DNA of 64,000 bases from Nocardia uniformis NBRC 13702 (lineage in GTDB: Bacteria > Actinomycetota > Actinomycetes > Mycobacteriales > Mycobacteriaceae): positions 1-64,000 of the forward strand of contig NZ_BDCE01000072.1 of NCBI RefSeq assembly GCF_001613345.1, written 5' to 3'. Positions 49,521 through 57,996 of this stretch are shown piece by piece. The position numbers and the translations under genes were made by a program. Under the pieces are notes generated by a model that saw only the letters and a program-made list of their open reading frames with translations, was not told the DNA's origin and made no database searches. Numbering within the stretch: the stretch's first letter is position 1; the number at the start of each line of letters is the position of its first letter.

Positions 49521-50417
49521 TCAGTCCGTGCGATCGGCGGCAGTCGTTGCGGCGCGGGCGAATTCGCGAACAGGCTCGGTTTCCCCGCCCGACCGCCACA
49601 GCAGTGCCCAGCGCACCGGTTCGGCATCGCGAATGGGGACGTAGGCCACGTCCGGCCGGGCGTTGTAGCGGCGCAGGTGCGCGCTGACCGGGAATACGCC
49701 CCAGCCCGCGCCGACCAGGGTGAGTAGTTCGTTGTAGGTGGCGGCGGCGGGACCCGCGGGAATCTGCTGACCATCGGGAGTGACCGGGGGAGTGCGGGTT
49801 TCGCGTACGGCCCGGGGCAGTTCGGGTGGCAACTGGAGCATGGTGGTCCGGGCCAGGTCCGACTGGGTGATCGAGCGGCGGCGAGCGAAGGGGTGTGCGG
49901 CCGGAACGGCCAGCAGCCGGGCCGCGGCGACGAGTTCCGGACCGGTGGTGATCCCCGGCTCCGGGAACGGCACCATATCCAGCGCGATATCGATCTCGCC
50001 GTCGCGGAGCCACGGAATCACCTGCGCCGGTTGGGCTTCGCGCAGCCGCACCGCGCATTCGGGCAGCCGTTCCCGGAACAGCTCGGCGGCACGGATGAGT
50101 AACTGCCCGGTCGTCGAATCCACGAAGGCGACCTCCAGGGTCCCGGCTCGGCCACGGCCGGTATCCATGGTGCGCCGTACCGCGACGGTGATCCGGTCCC
50201 ACGCCGGTCGCAACTCGGCGTAGAGATCCCGCCCGGCCGGTGTCGTCCGCACCCGTCGGCTGCTGCGCTCGAACAGCGCGACCCCCAGTCGCCGTTCGAG
50301 TTTCGCGATCGTCTGACTGACCCGCGCGGTGGAGACGTGTAGGCGTTCGGCGGTGCGCCCGAAGTGCAGTTCCTCGACAAGGGTCAGGAAGGCCTCCAGT
50401 TCGTGCCGTTCCAGCAT
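49521..50417 (-). CDS. LysR-family transcriptional regulator
   Basis: A 298-residue LTTR. The HTH is LEAFLTLVEELHFGRTAERLHVSTARVSQTIAKLERRLGVALFERSSRRV; the effector domain follows (TLEVAFVDSTTGQLLI onward). Divergently transcribed from the SnoaL-like gene with a 121-bp gap that holds an ATCGT-N13-ACGAT dyad, so the neighbour is the probable target. Confidence 0.92.
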   Translation of the reverse strand: MLERHELEAFLTLVEELHFGRTAERLHVSTARVSQTIAKLERRLGVALFERSSRRVRTTPAGRDLYAELRPAWDRITVAVRRTMDTGRGRAGTLEVAFVDSTTGQLLIRAAELFRERLPECAVRLREAQPAQVIPWLRDGEIDIALDMVPFPEPGITTGPELVAAARLLAVPAAHPFARRRSITQSDLARTTMLQLPPELPRAVRETRTPPVTPDGQQIPAGPAAATYNELLTLVGAGWGVFPVSAHLRRYNARPDVAYVPIRDAEPVRWALLWRSGGETEPVREFARAATTAADRTD

Positions 50418-50434
50418 GTGTGCGCCTCACCTCG

Positions 50435-50457
50435 ATCGTTAACCCTGCCTTGACGAT
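50435..50457. promoter_or_regulatory. LysR-type binding dyad
   Basis: ATCGT and ACGAT are separated by 13 bp in the divergent gap between the LysR and SnoaL-like genes. TTGACG at 50450 overlaps it and may be the -35 of the rightward gene. Confidence 0.5.
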
Positions 50458-50538
50458 AATTGCACAGTTCGGCATTGCTGGCGGTGGCACGGCGACGGAG
50501 GGTTGTCTCGACAGCACACCGTATGAACAGGAGAAACC

Positions 50539-51042
50539 ATGTACGTCACCGAGAATCACGCTCTCGCCGCCACCTCCGCCGACACCGTAGTTCGTGAACT
50601 GCGCGATCGCGCCGAGATTGTGGACGCCCTGTACCGTTTCGCCCTCGGACAGGATCTGCGGGACAAGGATCTGTTCGCGTCGTCCTTCGCCGTGGACGCC
50701 GAACTCGACTTCCAGCCCGCCGCCGCGAAGTGGGGCGGTAGTGCACCCCTCATGACCGGGCGCGACTTCATTGTCGCCACCATCCTGGACGGTTTCGCGG
50801 GACGGGTGGACACCACCCACCAGGTCACCAATCCGCGCATCGCCATCGACGGCGATACCGCCCGCCTCACCGCCCTGGTGGAGGCGCAGCATCTGCTGAC
50901 CGTCGAGCACGACACCTTCGCCCTGCTGAAAAACCGCTACGACGTGGACCTCGTCCGCGCCGACGGACGCTGGCTCATGAGCCGTGTCCGCATCGAAAAC
51001 GTTTGGTACCAAGGTGATCCGACAGCGATCTTCGGTGGGTGA
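50539..51042 (+). CDS. SnoaL/NTF2-like protein
   Basis: A 167-residue cone-shaped alpha+beta barrel protein of the SnoaL-like group: DRAEIVDALYRFALGQDLRDKDLFASSFAVDAELDF at the start and RADGRWLMSRVRIENVWYQGD at the end. The family contains cyclases, isomerases, dehydratases and non-enzymatic binders. AGGAG is six bases before the ATG. Divergent partner of the LysR gene. Confidence 0.85.
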   Translation: MYVTENHALAATSADTVVRELRDRAEIVDALYRFALGQDLRDKDLFASSFAVDAELDFQPAAAKWGGSAPLMTGRDFIVATILDGFAGRVDTTHQVTNPRIAIDGDTARLTALVEAQHLLTVEHDTFALLKNRYDVDLVRADGRWLMSRVRIENVWYQGDPTAIFGG

Positions 51043-51058
51043 CAGTTAGGCTCGACAG

Positions 51059-51460
51059 ATGTCGAAGTCGCATGATCTTCAGCATCGTTTGGTGACCACA
51101 CTGCAGCGGCACATCGCCAATCCGATCCAGCGCCGCAATCCCGTGCAGCAACTGCTCGAGACCACCGGGCGCGTCAGCGGCGAGCCGCGCGTGACACCTA
51201 TCGGCGGCCGTCGCGTCGGGGACCAGTTCTGGCTGGTCTCCGAATTCGGCGAGCGCTCGCAGTACATCCGCAATATCCAGGCCGACCCCCGGGTCCGGGT
51301 GCGCTTGCGCGGTCACTGGTTCACCGGGACCGCGCACCTGGTTCCCGAGGATGATCCGATCGCCCGGCTGCGGAAGTTGCCGCGCGGCAATAGCGCGGCG
51401 GTGCGACTGGTGGGTACGGATCTGCTCTCCGTTCGCGTCGACCTGGACCCGGCGTCCTGA
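51059..51460 (+). CDS. Deazaflavin (F420)-dependent reductase-like split-barrel protein
   Basis: A 133-residue protein: NPVQQLLETTGRVSGEPRVTPIGGRRVGDQFWLVSEFGERSQYIRNIQADPRVRVRLRG. This is the Ddn-type nitroreductase pattern, where TTGRxSGxPR contacts F420 and NIxADPxVRV is conserved. F420-dependent reduction of an unknown substrate is inferred. It starts 16 bp after the SnoaL-like gene, so the two could be one transcript under LysR control. Confidence 0.83.
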   Translation: MSKSHDLQHRLVTTLQRHIANPIQRRNPVQQLLETTGRVSGEPRVTPIGGRRVGDQFWLVSEFGERSQYIRNIQADPRVRVRLRGHWFTGTAHLVPEDDPIARLRKLPRGNSAAVRLVGTDLLSVRVDLDPAS

Positions 51461-51492
51461 TATCGCAAATAGTTCGCTAACAATCGAATAGA

Positions 51493-51542
51493 TGCTGAGC
51501 TGGGACCGAACTATTACGTGTAGTTATTTCAATCCCTCAGCA
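51493..51542 (+). other. Nested inverted repeats upstream of a proline-rich protein gene
   Basis: Outer pairs TGCTGA/TCAGCA and GGGA/TCCC enclose AACTA-TTACGTG-TAGTT. All arms pair in proper nesting, so RNA of this 50-nt stretch could fold into a two-storey stem. The start codon of the downstream gene is 75 bp further. Could be a leader structure or the F420 gene's terminator. Confidence 0.45.
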
Positions 51543-51617
51543 ACCTGGGTAGCTTCTGAGAGACGAGCTTTTCGGATCAACGGATTCTTCTGCTTTTGTG
51601 AGCGAGGGAGTTCAGCG

Positions 51618-52103
51618 ATGACAGGCACGCGACAGCGCGACACCCAGGAGAGTGAAGGTACGCCCGGCGTGACCGCTTCCGGTGACGTTCCGGGGCGGGC
51701 CGTCGCGTTCATGGTCGCGGTGGCCCTGGCTCTCACGGTCGCTCTGATCGGCAGCAACCCGCTGACCTGGTTCGAGGGCAGCCACGGCGTCCAGGCGGAC
51801 CCGCCCGCGACGTCGACTTCGGAATCGAAGCCGAAACCCACCGAACCGGCGCACTCACCAGCGGATGGCCCGCCCCCGCCCCCGCCACCGCCCGCGCCGG
51901 TACCGCCACCGCCCGCCCCGGAACCCGCACCGGCCTACACACCGGAACCCGCTCCGGTCTATGTGGAACCGGCCCCCGCGCCGGAACCCGAACCCGCGCC
52001 GCCGCCCGCTCCCGCGCCACCCCCACCGCCGCCGGTCCCGGACATCTTGGCGCCGATCCTGCCCTTCCTCATCCCCCCGCCCCCGCCGCCACCCGCTCCC
52101 TGA
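51618..52103 (+). CDS. Proline-rich membrane-anchored protein
   Basis: A 161-residue protein with a short cytosolic tail, one membrane segment (about 30-48, AVAFMVAVALALTVALIG) and an outside part of about 110 residues, of which most of 88-161 is Pro, Ala and Glu (runs such as PPPPPPPAPVPPPP). Low-complexity proline regions are frequent in wall-spanning proteins of mycolate bacteria. The end, ILAPILPFLIPPPPPPPAP, is hydrophobic. GAGGGAG precedes the ATG. No catalytic domain; probable wall spacer or assembly factor. Likely in one transcript with the next gene. Confidence 0.72.
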   Translation: MTGTRQRDTQESEGTPGVTASGDVPGRAVAFMVAVALALTVALIGSNPLTWFEGSHGVQADPPATSTSESKPKPTEPAHSPADGPPPPPPPPAPVPPPPAPEPAPAYTPEPAPVYVEPAPAPEPEPAPPPAPAPPPPPPVPDILAPILPFLIPPPPPPPAP

Positions 52104-52137
52104 TCGGTATCGGCGATCGAATCGAAGGAGGTCAGCC

Positions 52138-52500
52138 ATGGTCCAAGGGCAGAGCGAAGGGGATGTCGATCCCCGCGGCCTCGCCGCTGTCATAGTGATC
52201 GCCGCGCTGCTGATTCTCGCTATCGGAGCGGGCATGCTGCTGACCCACCGCGGCGCTATCGAGCCGGTCGACAGTGCGCCGGAGCCGATCGGTACGCCCG
52301 CGCCGACGACCACCGACTTCCAGCAACCGGCCAGTGTGCCGTCGCTACCGCACCCGGAGGTCCGGATTCCCACTCCGGTGTCCCCACCGGTCGACCTCGC
52401 GAACCGCCGGATCGGCGACGACTGCTCCGTCAATGGTGTTGTGGCGCAATGGGGTGTCACGCCCTATGCGGGGTGGGTCTGTCTGCCCGTCGGCAACTGA
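52138..52500 (+). CDS. Small membrane-anchored protein with a C-terminal two-Cys module
   Basis: A 120-residue protein: short cytosolic start, one membrane segment (about 15-35, LAAVIVIAALLILAIGAGMLL), a Pro/Thr/Ser linker and a compact end DDCSVNGVVAQWGVTPYAGWVCLPVGN whose two Cys are placed for a disulfide. A strong AAGGAGG lies seven bases before the ATG, 34 bp after the proline-rich gene. The family is not recognised. Orientation implies an extracytoplasmic tail. Confidence 0.7.
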   Translation: MVQGQSEGDVDPRGLAAVIVIAALLILAIGAGMLLTHRGAIEPVDSAPEPIGTPAPTTTDFQQPASVPSLPHPEVRIPTPVSPPVDLANRRIGDDCSVNGVVAQWGVTPYAGWVCLPVGN

Positions 52501-52503
52501 TCA

Positions 52504-53235
52504 CTACACTCCGGAAATCCCCGCGAGCTGGCCGATGCCATAGGTGACCGCCATGGCCAGGGCACCACCGATCACGACCCGCAGCACCGCCCGCCGTGGA
52601 TTACTGCCGCCCAACCGCGCACTCACCGATCCGGTAACGGCCAATGCCACCAGCACGGCCACGAAGGTCACCGGAATTCGCGATGACACCGGCAGCAGCA
52701 GGATTGCCAGCAGCGGTAGCAGCGCACCGAGTGTGAAGGCGATGGCCGAGGACACCGCCGCCTGCCACGGGCTGGTGAGTTCCGCTGGGTTCAAACCCAA
52801 TTCGGCTTCGGCGTGCGCGGCGAAGGCATCGTGGGCGGTGAGTTCCTCGGCCACCTTGCGCGCGGTCTCTGATGACAATCCCTTGCCCTCGTAGATCTGG
52901 GCCAGTTCGGCGAGTTCGTAGTCGGGATCCTCGGCGAGCTCCCGCTTCTCCTTGGCCAGCACGGCCCGCTCGGAGTCACGCTGGGTGCTCACCGAAACGT
53001 ATTCCCCGGCGGCCATCGAGATGGCACCGGCGGTGAGTCCGGCGACGCCCGCGGTGAGAATCGTGGCGGTCTCCGTCGTGGCGGCCGCCACACCGACCAC
53101 CAGACCGGCCGTCGACACAATCCCGTCATTCGCGCCGAGCACCCCCGCGCGCAGCCAATTGAGTTTGGACGCGAGCCCCTGGGCGTGCGGTTCGTGCGGA
53201 TGCGGCAGGGCGGCGTCCGTATCGATCGAGTCCAT
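52504..53235 (-). CDS. VIT1/CCC1-family transporter
   Basis: A 243-residue protein with five membrane segments. WLRAGVLGANDGIVSTAGLVVGVAAAT is the first, highly conserved VIT segment, and SMAAGEYVSVSTQRDSERA the second with the metal-path Glu. A cytoplasmic helical loop (KEKRELAEDPDYELAELAQIYEGKGL) follows, then the last three segments. The family moves Fe2+ or Mn2+ out of the cytosol. ATG at 53235 with GGAGAGG upstream. Confidence 0.9.
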   Translation of the reverse strand: MDSIDTDAALPHPHEPHAQGLASKLNWLRAGVLGANDGIVSTAGLVVGVAAATTETATILTAGVAGLTAGAISMAAGEYVSVSTQRDSERAVLAKEKRELAEDPDYELAELAQIYEGKGLSSETARKVAEELTAHDAFAAHAEAELGLNPAELTSPWQAAVSSAIAFTLGALLPLLAILLLPVSSRIPVTFVAVLVALAVTGSVSARLGGSNPRRAVLRVVIGGALAMAVTYGIGQLAGISGV

Positions 53236-53318
53236 GCGAGCGCCTCTCCTGATCCGGCGAGAATCCGCCATGTCGAGTGTGCCTGGCCCGCCCTTCTCTT
53301 CGATACGAAATATGCCAG

Positions 53319-53443
53319 CTGATCTCGTAACGGTCGGGGTAACTCACCGGGGACCCCCAAAATCGGCTCGGCTCCCAACCGCCGGCACGCGTGCATAACG
53401 GTCGACGGCTCTCAGCCGTGCGCTGAAGTCTCGGGGAGGCGGG
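53319..53443 (+). repeat. Dispersed repeat family B, copy 2
   Basis: A 125-bp segment from CTGATCTCGTAA to GGGGAGGCGGG, equal in length and orientation to the copy at 37243-37367, with the same ACGGCTCTCAGCCGT hairpin. It ends 28 bp before the exchanger gene. The minus strand encodes the same short peptide (ILGVPGELPR) in both copies. Confidence 0.87.
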
Positions 53444-53471
53444 ACAGAGATGCGCCCGAATAGCTGGAAAT

Positions 53472-54593
53472 ATGGACGGCATGGTCCGTTACTTCCTGAA
53501 CCACTGGTCCGCCCTTGTTCCGATCCTGGCGGCTGTGGTGCTGGCGGTTTCCTGGGGGCGCAGCCCGGCGGCCGCCGCGATGGTTCTGGTGTTCGCGGCG
53601 CTCATGGGCGCGGTGCTGGCGGCCGTGCAGCACGCGGAGGTGGTGGCGCATCGGGTGGGTGAGCCGCTCGGTGCCCTCGTGCTCGCGGTGGCGGTGACCA
53701 TTATCGAGGTCGGTCTGATCGTCACGCTCATGATCTCCACCGGCGATAAGGCGGCGGCACTGGCCCGCGATACCGTCTTCGCGGCCATCATGATCACGTG
53801 CAATGGCATTGTCGGGCTATCGCTGCTGGTGGGTGCGGTGCGACGGGGTGTGGCGGTCTTCAATCCCGAGGGGACGGGTGCGGCGCTGGCCACCGTGGCC
53901 ACCCTCGCCACCCTGAGCCTGGTGCTGCCGACCTTCACGACCAGTGAACCCGGCCCGGTGTTCTCGAGTTCGCAATTGGCCTTCGCGGCGGTGACATCGC
54001 TGGTGCTCTACGGCGTCTTCGTCATGGTGCAGACCGTGCGGCACCCCGGCGATTTTCTCCCGGTGGAGGGTGGCCCGGCCGATCGCAGCGGTGTCGACGC
54101 GCTCTACGACTTCGACGAGCACTCCGAACCGCCCACAAAGCGCGCGGCCTTCAGCAGTCTCGCGCTCCTGCTGGTCGCGCTGATCGGCGTGGTCGGGCTG
54201 GCGAAGGTGGCTTCGCCGTCCATTGAAAGCGGTATCGAGGCCGCGGGTCTGCCGGCGTCGGCCATCGGTGTGGTGATCGCCCTGCTCGTACTGCTGCCGG
54301 AAACCCTGGCGGCGGTCCGGATCGCGCGCCGCGACCGCGTGCAGATCAGCCTCAATCTGGCATTGGGTTCGGCCATGGCCAGTATCGGTCTCACCATTCC
54401 GGCCATCGCGATCGCTTCGATCTGGCTCGAGGGTCCACTCATGCTCGGCCTCGGTGCGACGCAGATGGTGCTGCTCGCGCTGACGGTGGTGGTCGGGGCG
54501 CTCACGGTGGTACCCGGCCGCGCCACCCTCTTGCAGGGCTGCGTGCACCTGGTGTTGTTCTCGGCCTTCGTATTCCTCGCCGTCAGTCCCTGA
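53472..54593 (+). CDS. chaA: Calcium/cation-proton exchanger (ChaA-like CaCA family)
   Basis: A 373-residue protein with about 11 membrane segments in two homologous halves. The alpha repeats are VAVTIIEVGLIVTLMI (with Glu) in the first half and LVLLPETLAAVRIARRDRVQISLNLALGSAMASIGLTIP in the second. ChaA exchanges Ca2+, Na+ or K+ for protons. ATG at 53472 or 53481. A family B repeat ends 28 bp before the start, so its transcript or promoter may use that element. Confidence 0.87.
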   Translation: MDGMVRYFLNHWSALVPILAAVVLAVSWGRSPAAAAMVLVFAALMGAVLAAVQHAEVVAHRVGEPLGALVLAVAVTIIEVGLIVTLMISTGDKAAALARDTVFAAIMITCNGIVGLSLLVGAVRRGVAVFNPEGTGAALATVATLATLSLVLPTFTTSEPGPVFSSSQLAFAAVTSLVLYGVFVMVQTVRHPGDFLPVEGGPADRSGVDALYDFDEHSEPPTKRAAFSSLALLLVALIGVVGLAKVASPSIESGIEAAGLPASAIGVVIALLVLLPETLAAVRIARRDRVQISLNLALGSAMASIGLTIPAIAIASIWLEGPLMLGLGATQMVLLALTVVVGALTVVPGRATLLQGCVHLVLFSAFVFLAVSP

Positions 54594-54599
54594 CGCGGC

Positions 54600-54848
54600 T
54601 CACGCCGTCCACTGGTACACCTGGCCGTCGCGCATCTCGTATTCGCGCGCGGGCGGGGCCGTATGCGATCCGGAGGTATGGGCACGACCGGCGAGCATGG
54701 CCATTACCCGGGTGCGTCCCCGAGTGGTGTGGCCGTCCTCGGTCCAGGACACATAGGGATGAACGAGTTTCGCGAAGGCGGTCCAGTCCTCGGATTCGAT
54801 GGCACATAGGACATCCGACACCGTCTGATCCACAGGGCAAGTGAACAC
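54600..54848 (-). CDS. Short NTF2/SnoaL-like protein
   Basis: About 82 residues: SDVLCAIESEDWTAFAKLVHPYVSWTEDGHTTRGRTRVMAML and a final REYEMRDGQVYQWTA. These are the first helix and the last strand of an NTF2-like fold, but the family is usually 110-140 residues, so the middle is short; the gene may be reduced or partly degraded. GTG start at 54848 assumed. Convergent with chaA, seven bases apart. Confidence 0.6.
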   Translation of the reverse strand: MFTCPVDQTVSDVLCAIESEDWTAFAKLVHPYVSWTEDGHTTRGRTRVMAMLAGRAHTSGSHTAPPAREYEMRDGQVYQWTA

Positions 54849-55253
54849 TTCCAGCCCGGGTCATGCGACTCGAATGGGTCGAATCGGTCCGCCGCTGACC
54901 ACCGAAATCACGATTGCTGACAGTTCACTTGATTCGCCCCCGAGGTATTACCGGAACCGTCCGAGGGTGCGGTGTCCGCGATTCGCCGAGATGGTGTCCT
55001 ACGTCATATCGATAGCAGATGCCGCTGGTAACACGTTTTAGAACCATCATTCACATGGGGAAATGGCAGATCAGACACATTGAAAGGTTTCTTACCCGCT
55101 GGTAGGTTGGCGGCGGCCGTCACACCATAACCTGATTTGTTGTAACTGATCGTAACGATTAGCTTTGAGGGCTGGCAGTGTTGCCGATCACGGAGAAGAT
55201 GATTTGAAGCTCGTCACCCGCCGCGTCTACCGGCATTCCGAAGCAGGTATGCG
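54849..55253 (+). promoter_or_regulatory. Upstream control region of the mce operon
   Basis: 405 bp without a recognisable gene. It is clearly AT-richer from 55020 to 55200 than the coding parts. ATCGT-A-ACGAT at 55149-55159 is a near-perfect palindrome about 95 bp before yrbEA, a likely regulator site. A strong promoter cannot be placed with certainty. Confidence 0.5.
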
Positions 55254-56090
55254 ATGACCCGGTCCATACCGAAGCCGTCCGCGGTTCGGATCGTTCGCGA
55301 CAACTTCTCGGGCACCGCCGTGTCGTCGCTGCGTACCTTCGGACGAGCGGTGGGCATTGCCGAGGAAACCGTCACCGGAGCCGTCGGCGATATCGCGCGC
55401 GGCCAACTGCAGTGGCGCGAGGCCATCATTCAGGCGTGGCGACTGATCACCGTCACCGCGCTGCCCGCCATCCTGATCGCGATTCCCTTCGGTGTCATCG
55501 TCTCGGTGCAGGTCGGCAATATCATTCACACCCTCGGCGCGGATTCGCTGCTGGGCGCGGCGGGCGGGCTCGGTGTCATCAAACAGGGCGCGCCGCTGGC
55601 CACCGGCTTCCTGCTGGGCGGCGCGGGCGCGGCGGCGATTGCCGCCGATCTCGGCGCGCGCACCATTCGCGAGGAGATCGACGCGCTGAACACCATGGGT
55701 ATCAGCCCGATTCACCGCCTCGTGATTCCGCGCATGATCGCCATGCTGTTCGTGGCGCCGCTGCTGAATATCCTGATCATCTTCGTCGGTGTGCTGGCCG
55801 GATACGCGGTCGCCGTCGGCGGGCAGAACGTCACGCCGGGTAGCTACTGGGCGACCTTCGGTTCCTTCGCGACCACCGCCGATGTGTGGATATCGCTGCT
55901 CAAGGCCCTCATCTTCGGCTTCCTGGTGGTGGTTATCGCCTGCCAGCGCGGGCTCGAGGCCAAGGGCGGACCGCGCGGTGTGGCCGATGCCGTCAATGCC
56001 GCGGTGGTGCTGTCGGTCGTTTCCATTGTGTGCGTGAACCTGGTCGCCACCCAGATCACCGCCATGTTCCTGCCGACGAGGCTCGCCTGA
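55254..56090 (+). CDS. yrbEA: Mce-associated MlaE-family permease YrbEA
   Basis: A 278-residue membrane protein of the MlaE/YrbE family with five or six segments. LIAIPFGVIVSVQVGNIIHTLGA and TGFLLGGAGAAAIAADLGARTIREEIDALNTMGI are family hallmarks, the latter being the EQ-loop-like cytoplasmic helix that contacts the ATPase. It forms the inner-membrane permease of an Mce lipid importer together with YrbEB. First gene of the operon; the ATPase (MceG) is encoded elsewhere, as usual. Confidence 0.95.
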   Translation: MTRSIPKPSAVRIVRDNFSGTAVSSLRTFGRAVGIAEETVTGAVGDIARGQLQWREAIIQAWRLITVTALPAILIAIPFGVIVSVQVGNIIHTLGADSLLGAAGGLGVIKQGAPLATGFLLGGAGAAAIAADLGARTIREEIDALNTMGISPIHRLVIPRMIAMLFVAPLLNILIIFVGVLAGYAVAVGGQNVTPGSYWATFGSFATTADVWISLLKALIFGFLVVVIACQRGLEAKGGPRGVADAVNAAVVLSVVSIVCVNLVATQITAMFLPTRLA

Positions 56091-56091
56091 G

Positions 56092-56958
56092 ATGACCACT
56101 TCGACCTACGTGCCCAAGGGGCTCGGCAAATTCGCGCGCTTCTATCGCCGCCGCGGCCTGATCCTGCGCCGGGTGGAGAATCTCGGCTTCGTCCTCGCCT
56201 TCGTCTGGCAGGTGCTGTCGTCGATTCCCTTGACGCTCAAGCGCTATCGCGACGAGACCATGCGGGCGATTACCAATATGACCTGGGGTCGCGGGTCCAT
56301 CATCGTGGGTGGCGGCACCGTGCCCATGATGATCGTGCTCGGTCTGGTCATGGGCGCGTCGGTGGCCGTGGAGTCCTACGCCACCCTGGACATGCTCGGT
56401 ATGGGGCCGGTGACCGGGCTGGTGTCGGCGTACGCGACCACCCGTGAGCTCGCGCCCATCGCGGCCGCCATCGGTTTCGCGGCGCAGGCCGGATGCCGGA
56501 TGACCGCCGAGATCGGCTCCATGCGGATTTCCGAAGAAATCGATGCGATCGAGTCTTTGGGGCTGCGGTCGGTGCCGTTCGTGGTGACCACCCGCGTGCT
56601 GGCGGGTGCGGTCGCGATCATTCCGACCTTCCTGATCGCGCTGATCCTGTCGTATCTGTCCTGCCGCGGCTTGATCACGCTGGTGCACGGCTCTGCGGCG
56701 GGCGTCTACGACCATTACTTCTTCCAGTTCGTCACCGGCTTCGACGTGATCGCGGCGGTGATCAAGGTGGCGATCTTCGCGACCGTGGTCATTCTCATCC
56801 ACTGCTACTACGGGTTCTTCGCCTCCGGCGGCCCGGAGGGTGTGGGTATCGCGTCCGGTAGGGCGGTGCGGGCCAGCTCCGTGGCGATTGTCGCCATCGA
56901 CATGGTGCTCTCGCTCATGCTGTGGGGCTTCAACTCGGCGATTACGTTCACGGGGTAG
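56092..56958 (+). CDS. yrbEB: Mce-associated MlaE-family permease YrbEB
   Basis: A 288-residue second permease subunit. GLVMGASVAVESYATLDMLGMG and IAAAIGFAAQAGCRMTAEIGSMRISEEIDAIESLGL mirror the YrbEA motifs. It pairs with YrbEA to form a heterodimer. It starts one base after the yrbEA stop, so translation is coupled. Confidence 0.95.
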   Translation: MTTSTYVPKGLGKFARFYRRRGLILRRVENLGFVLAFVWQVLSSIPLTLKRYRDETMRAITNMTWGRGSIIVGGGTVPMMIVLGLVMGASVAVESYATLDMLGMGPVTGLVSAYATTRELAPIAAAIGFAAQAGCRMTAEIGSMRISEEIDAIESLGLRSVPFVVTTRVLAGAVAIIPTFLIALILSYLSCRGLITLVHGSAAGVYDHYFFQFVTGFDVIAAVIKVAIFATVVILIHCYYGFFASGGPEGVGIASGRAVRASSVAIVAIDMVLSLMLWGFNSAITFTG

Positions 56959-56961
56959 GGG

Positions 56962-57996
56962 ATGCCGAATTACGGAATGCCGGGCGTCGCGGTCGACCGC
57001 GGCCGGGCGATGAAAGTGGGAGCCATCGCGGTGGCGGTGGTGCTGGCCGTGACGGCGGTCTGGTACGGACTTCGCACCGTGCGCTCGGAGGAGGGCATCC
57101 GCATCTCGCTGCACACCGAGCAGATCGGTGACGGTGTGCTGGAGGGCACACAGGTGCGGATGAACGGTGTGCTGGTGGGCAAGGTCGTCGAGATCGACCC
57201 CGCCGAGCGCGGCACCCAGCGAATCACCTTGCAGCTCGACGATTCCCGGTTGTTCGGGCTGGACGACAGCATGCTGGTGGATTACGCGCCGCAGAACCTG
57301 TTCGGTATCAGCGAGCTCGAACTGCGCCACGGTTCCGGCGGTGCGCCGCTACGCACCGGTGCGCTGATCGACCTGACCGGTAAGAATTCCGACGCCGTCT
57401 ACGACGCCACCATGGGTTCGCTGCTACGCAGTGTCTCCACGGTCGGCGGCTCGGTGCTGACCCCGCAGATGGCCAGCGCCATCGCGCAGGCGGCGGCCGA
57501 TGTGGAGGCGTTCACGCCGCTGGCGCAGGCCCTGATCACCGCCGCGCGGACGGTGGCCGACAACCAGAAGATGCCGCCGTCGGAGCTGTTGGGCGCGCTG
57601 GGGCCGGCCTTCGAAGGTGGCGGCCAGTTCGCTGGCGCGGCAGTCGAGGTGGTGGATGTGATCCGCAGTATTCAACGCCTGCAACAGGATCGACCGGCCT
57701 ACGACGAGGGCGTCGACCTGGTGGTGAACAAACTGCTGCCGACACTGTCGGAGACATTGGGGCAGGCCGGAACTCAGCTGTCGGGGACCACCGATGTGCT
57801 GGCCGGAATCCTCGCGGTGCTCGCGCAGATGGTGCCCGCACCGCAGCAGACCGCCTCGGATCTGACCGAGTTGTTGCAGCGGTTGCGTTCCGCCATGCCG
57901 GATACCGGCAATGGTCCGGTGCTGAATGTCGAAGTGGATCTGCGCGGCGTACCCGCCGTGGCGGTGCCGCTACTGGGTGCGGGAGGTGGCCGATGA
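56962..57996 (+). CDS. mceA: Mce family protein MceA
   Basis: A 344-residue protein: N-terminal membrane anchor (about 17-35), MlaD/MCE domain (RISLHTEQIGDGVLEGTQVRMNGVLVGKVVEI, about 50-125) and a helical needle region. With MceB-F it forms the hexameric lipid tunnel across the periplasm. Begins three bases after yrbEB. The tail lacks any Pro-rich extension. Confidence 0.92.
   Translation: MPNYGMPGVAVDRGRAMKVGAIAVAVVLAVTAVWYGLRTVRSEEGIRISLHTEQIGDGVLEGTQVRMNGVLVGKVVEIDPAERGTQRITLQLDDSRLFGLDDSMLVDYAPQNLFGISELELRHGSGGAPLRTGALIDLTGKNSDAVYDATMGSLLRSVSTVGGSVLTPQMASAIAQAAADVEAFTPLAQALITAARTVADNQKMPPSELLGALGPAFEGGGQFAGAAVEVVDVIRSIQRLQQDRPAYDEGVDLVVNKLLPTLSETLGQAGTQLSGTTDVLAGILAVLAQMVPAPQQTASDLTELLQRLRSAMPDTGNGPVLNVEVDLRGVPAVAVPLLGAGGGR

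Noticed and set aside
56056..57330. 424-codon minus-strand frame across yrbEB and mceA
   Set aside because: Spans the junction of two conserved plus-strand genes; composition typical of antisense.
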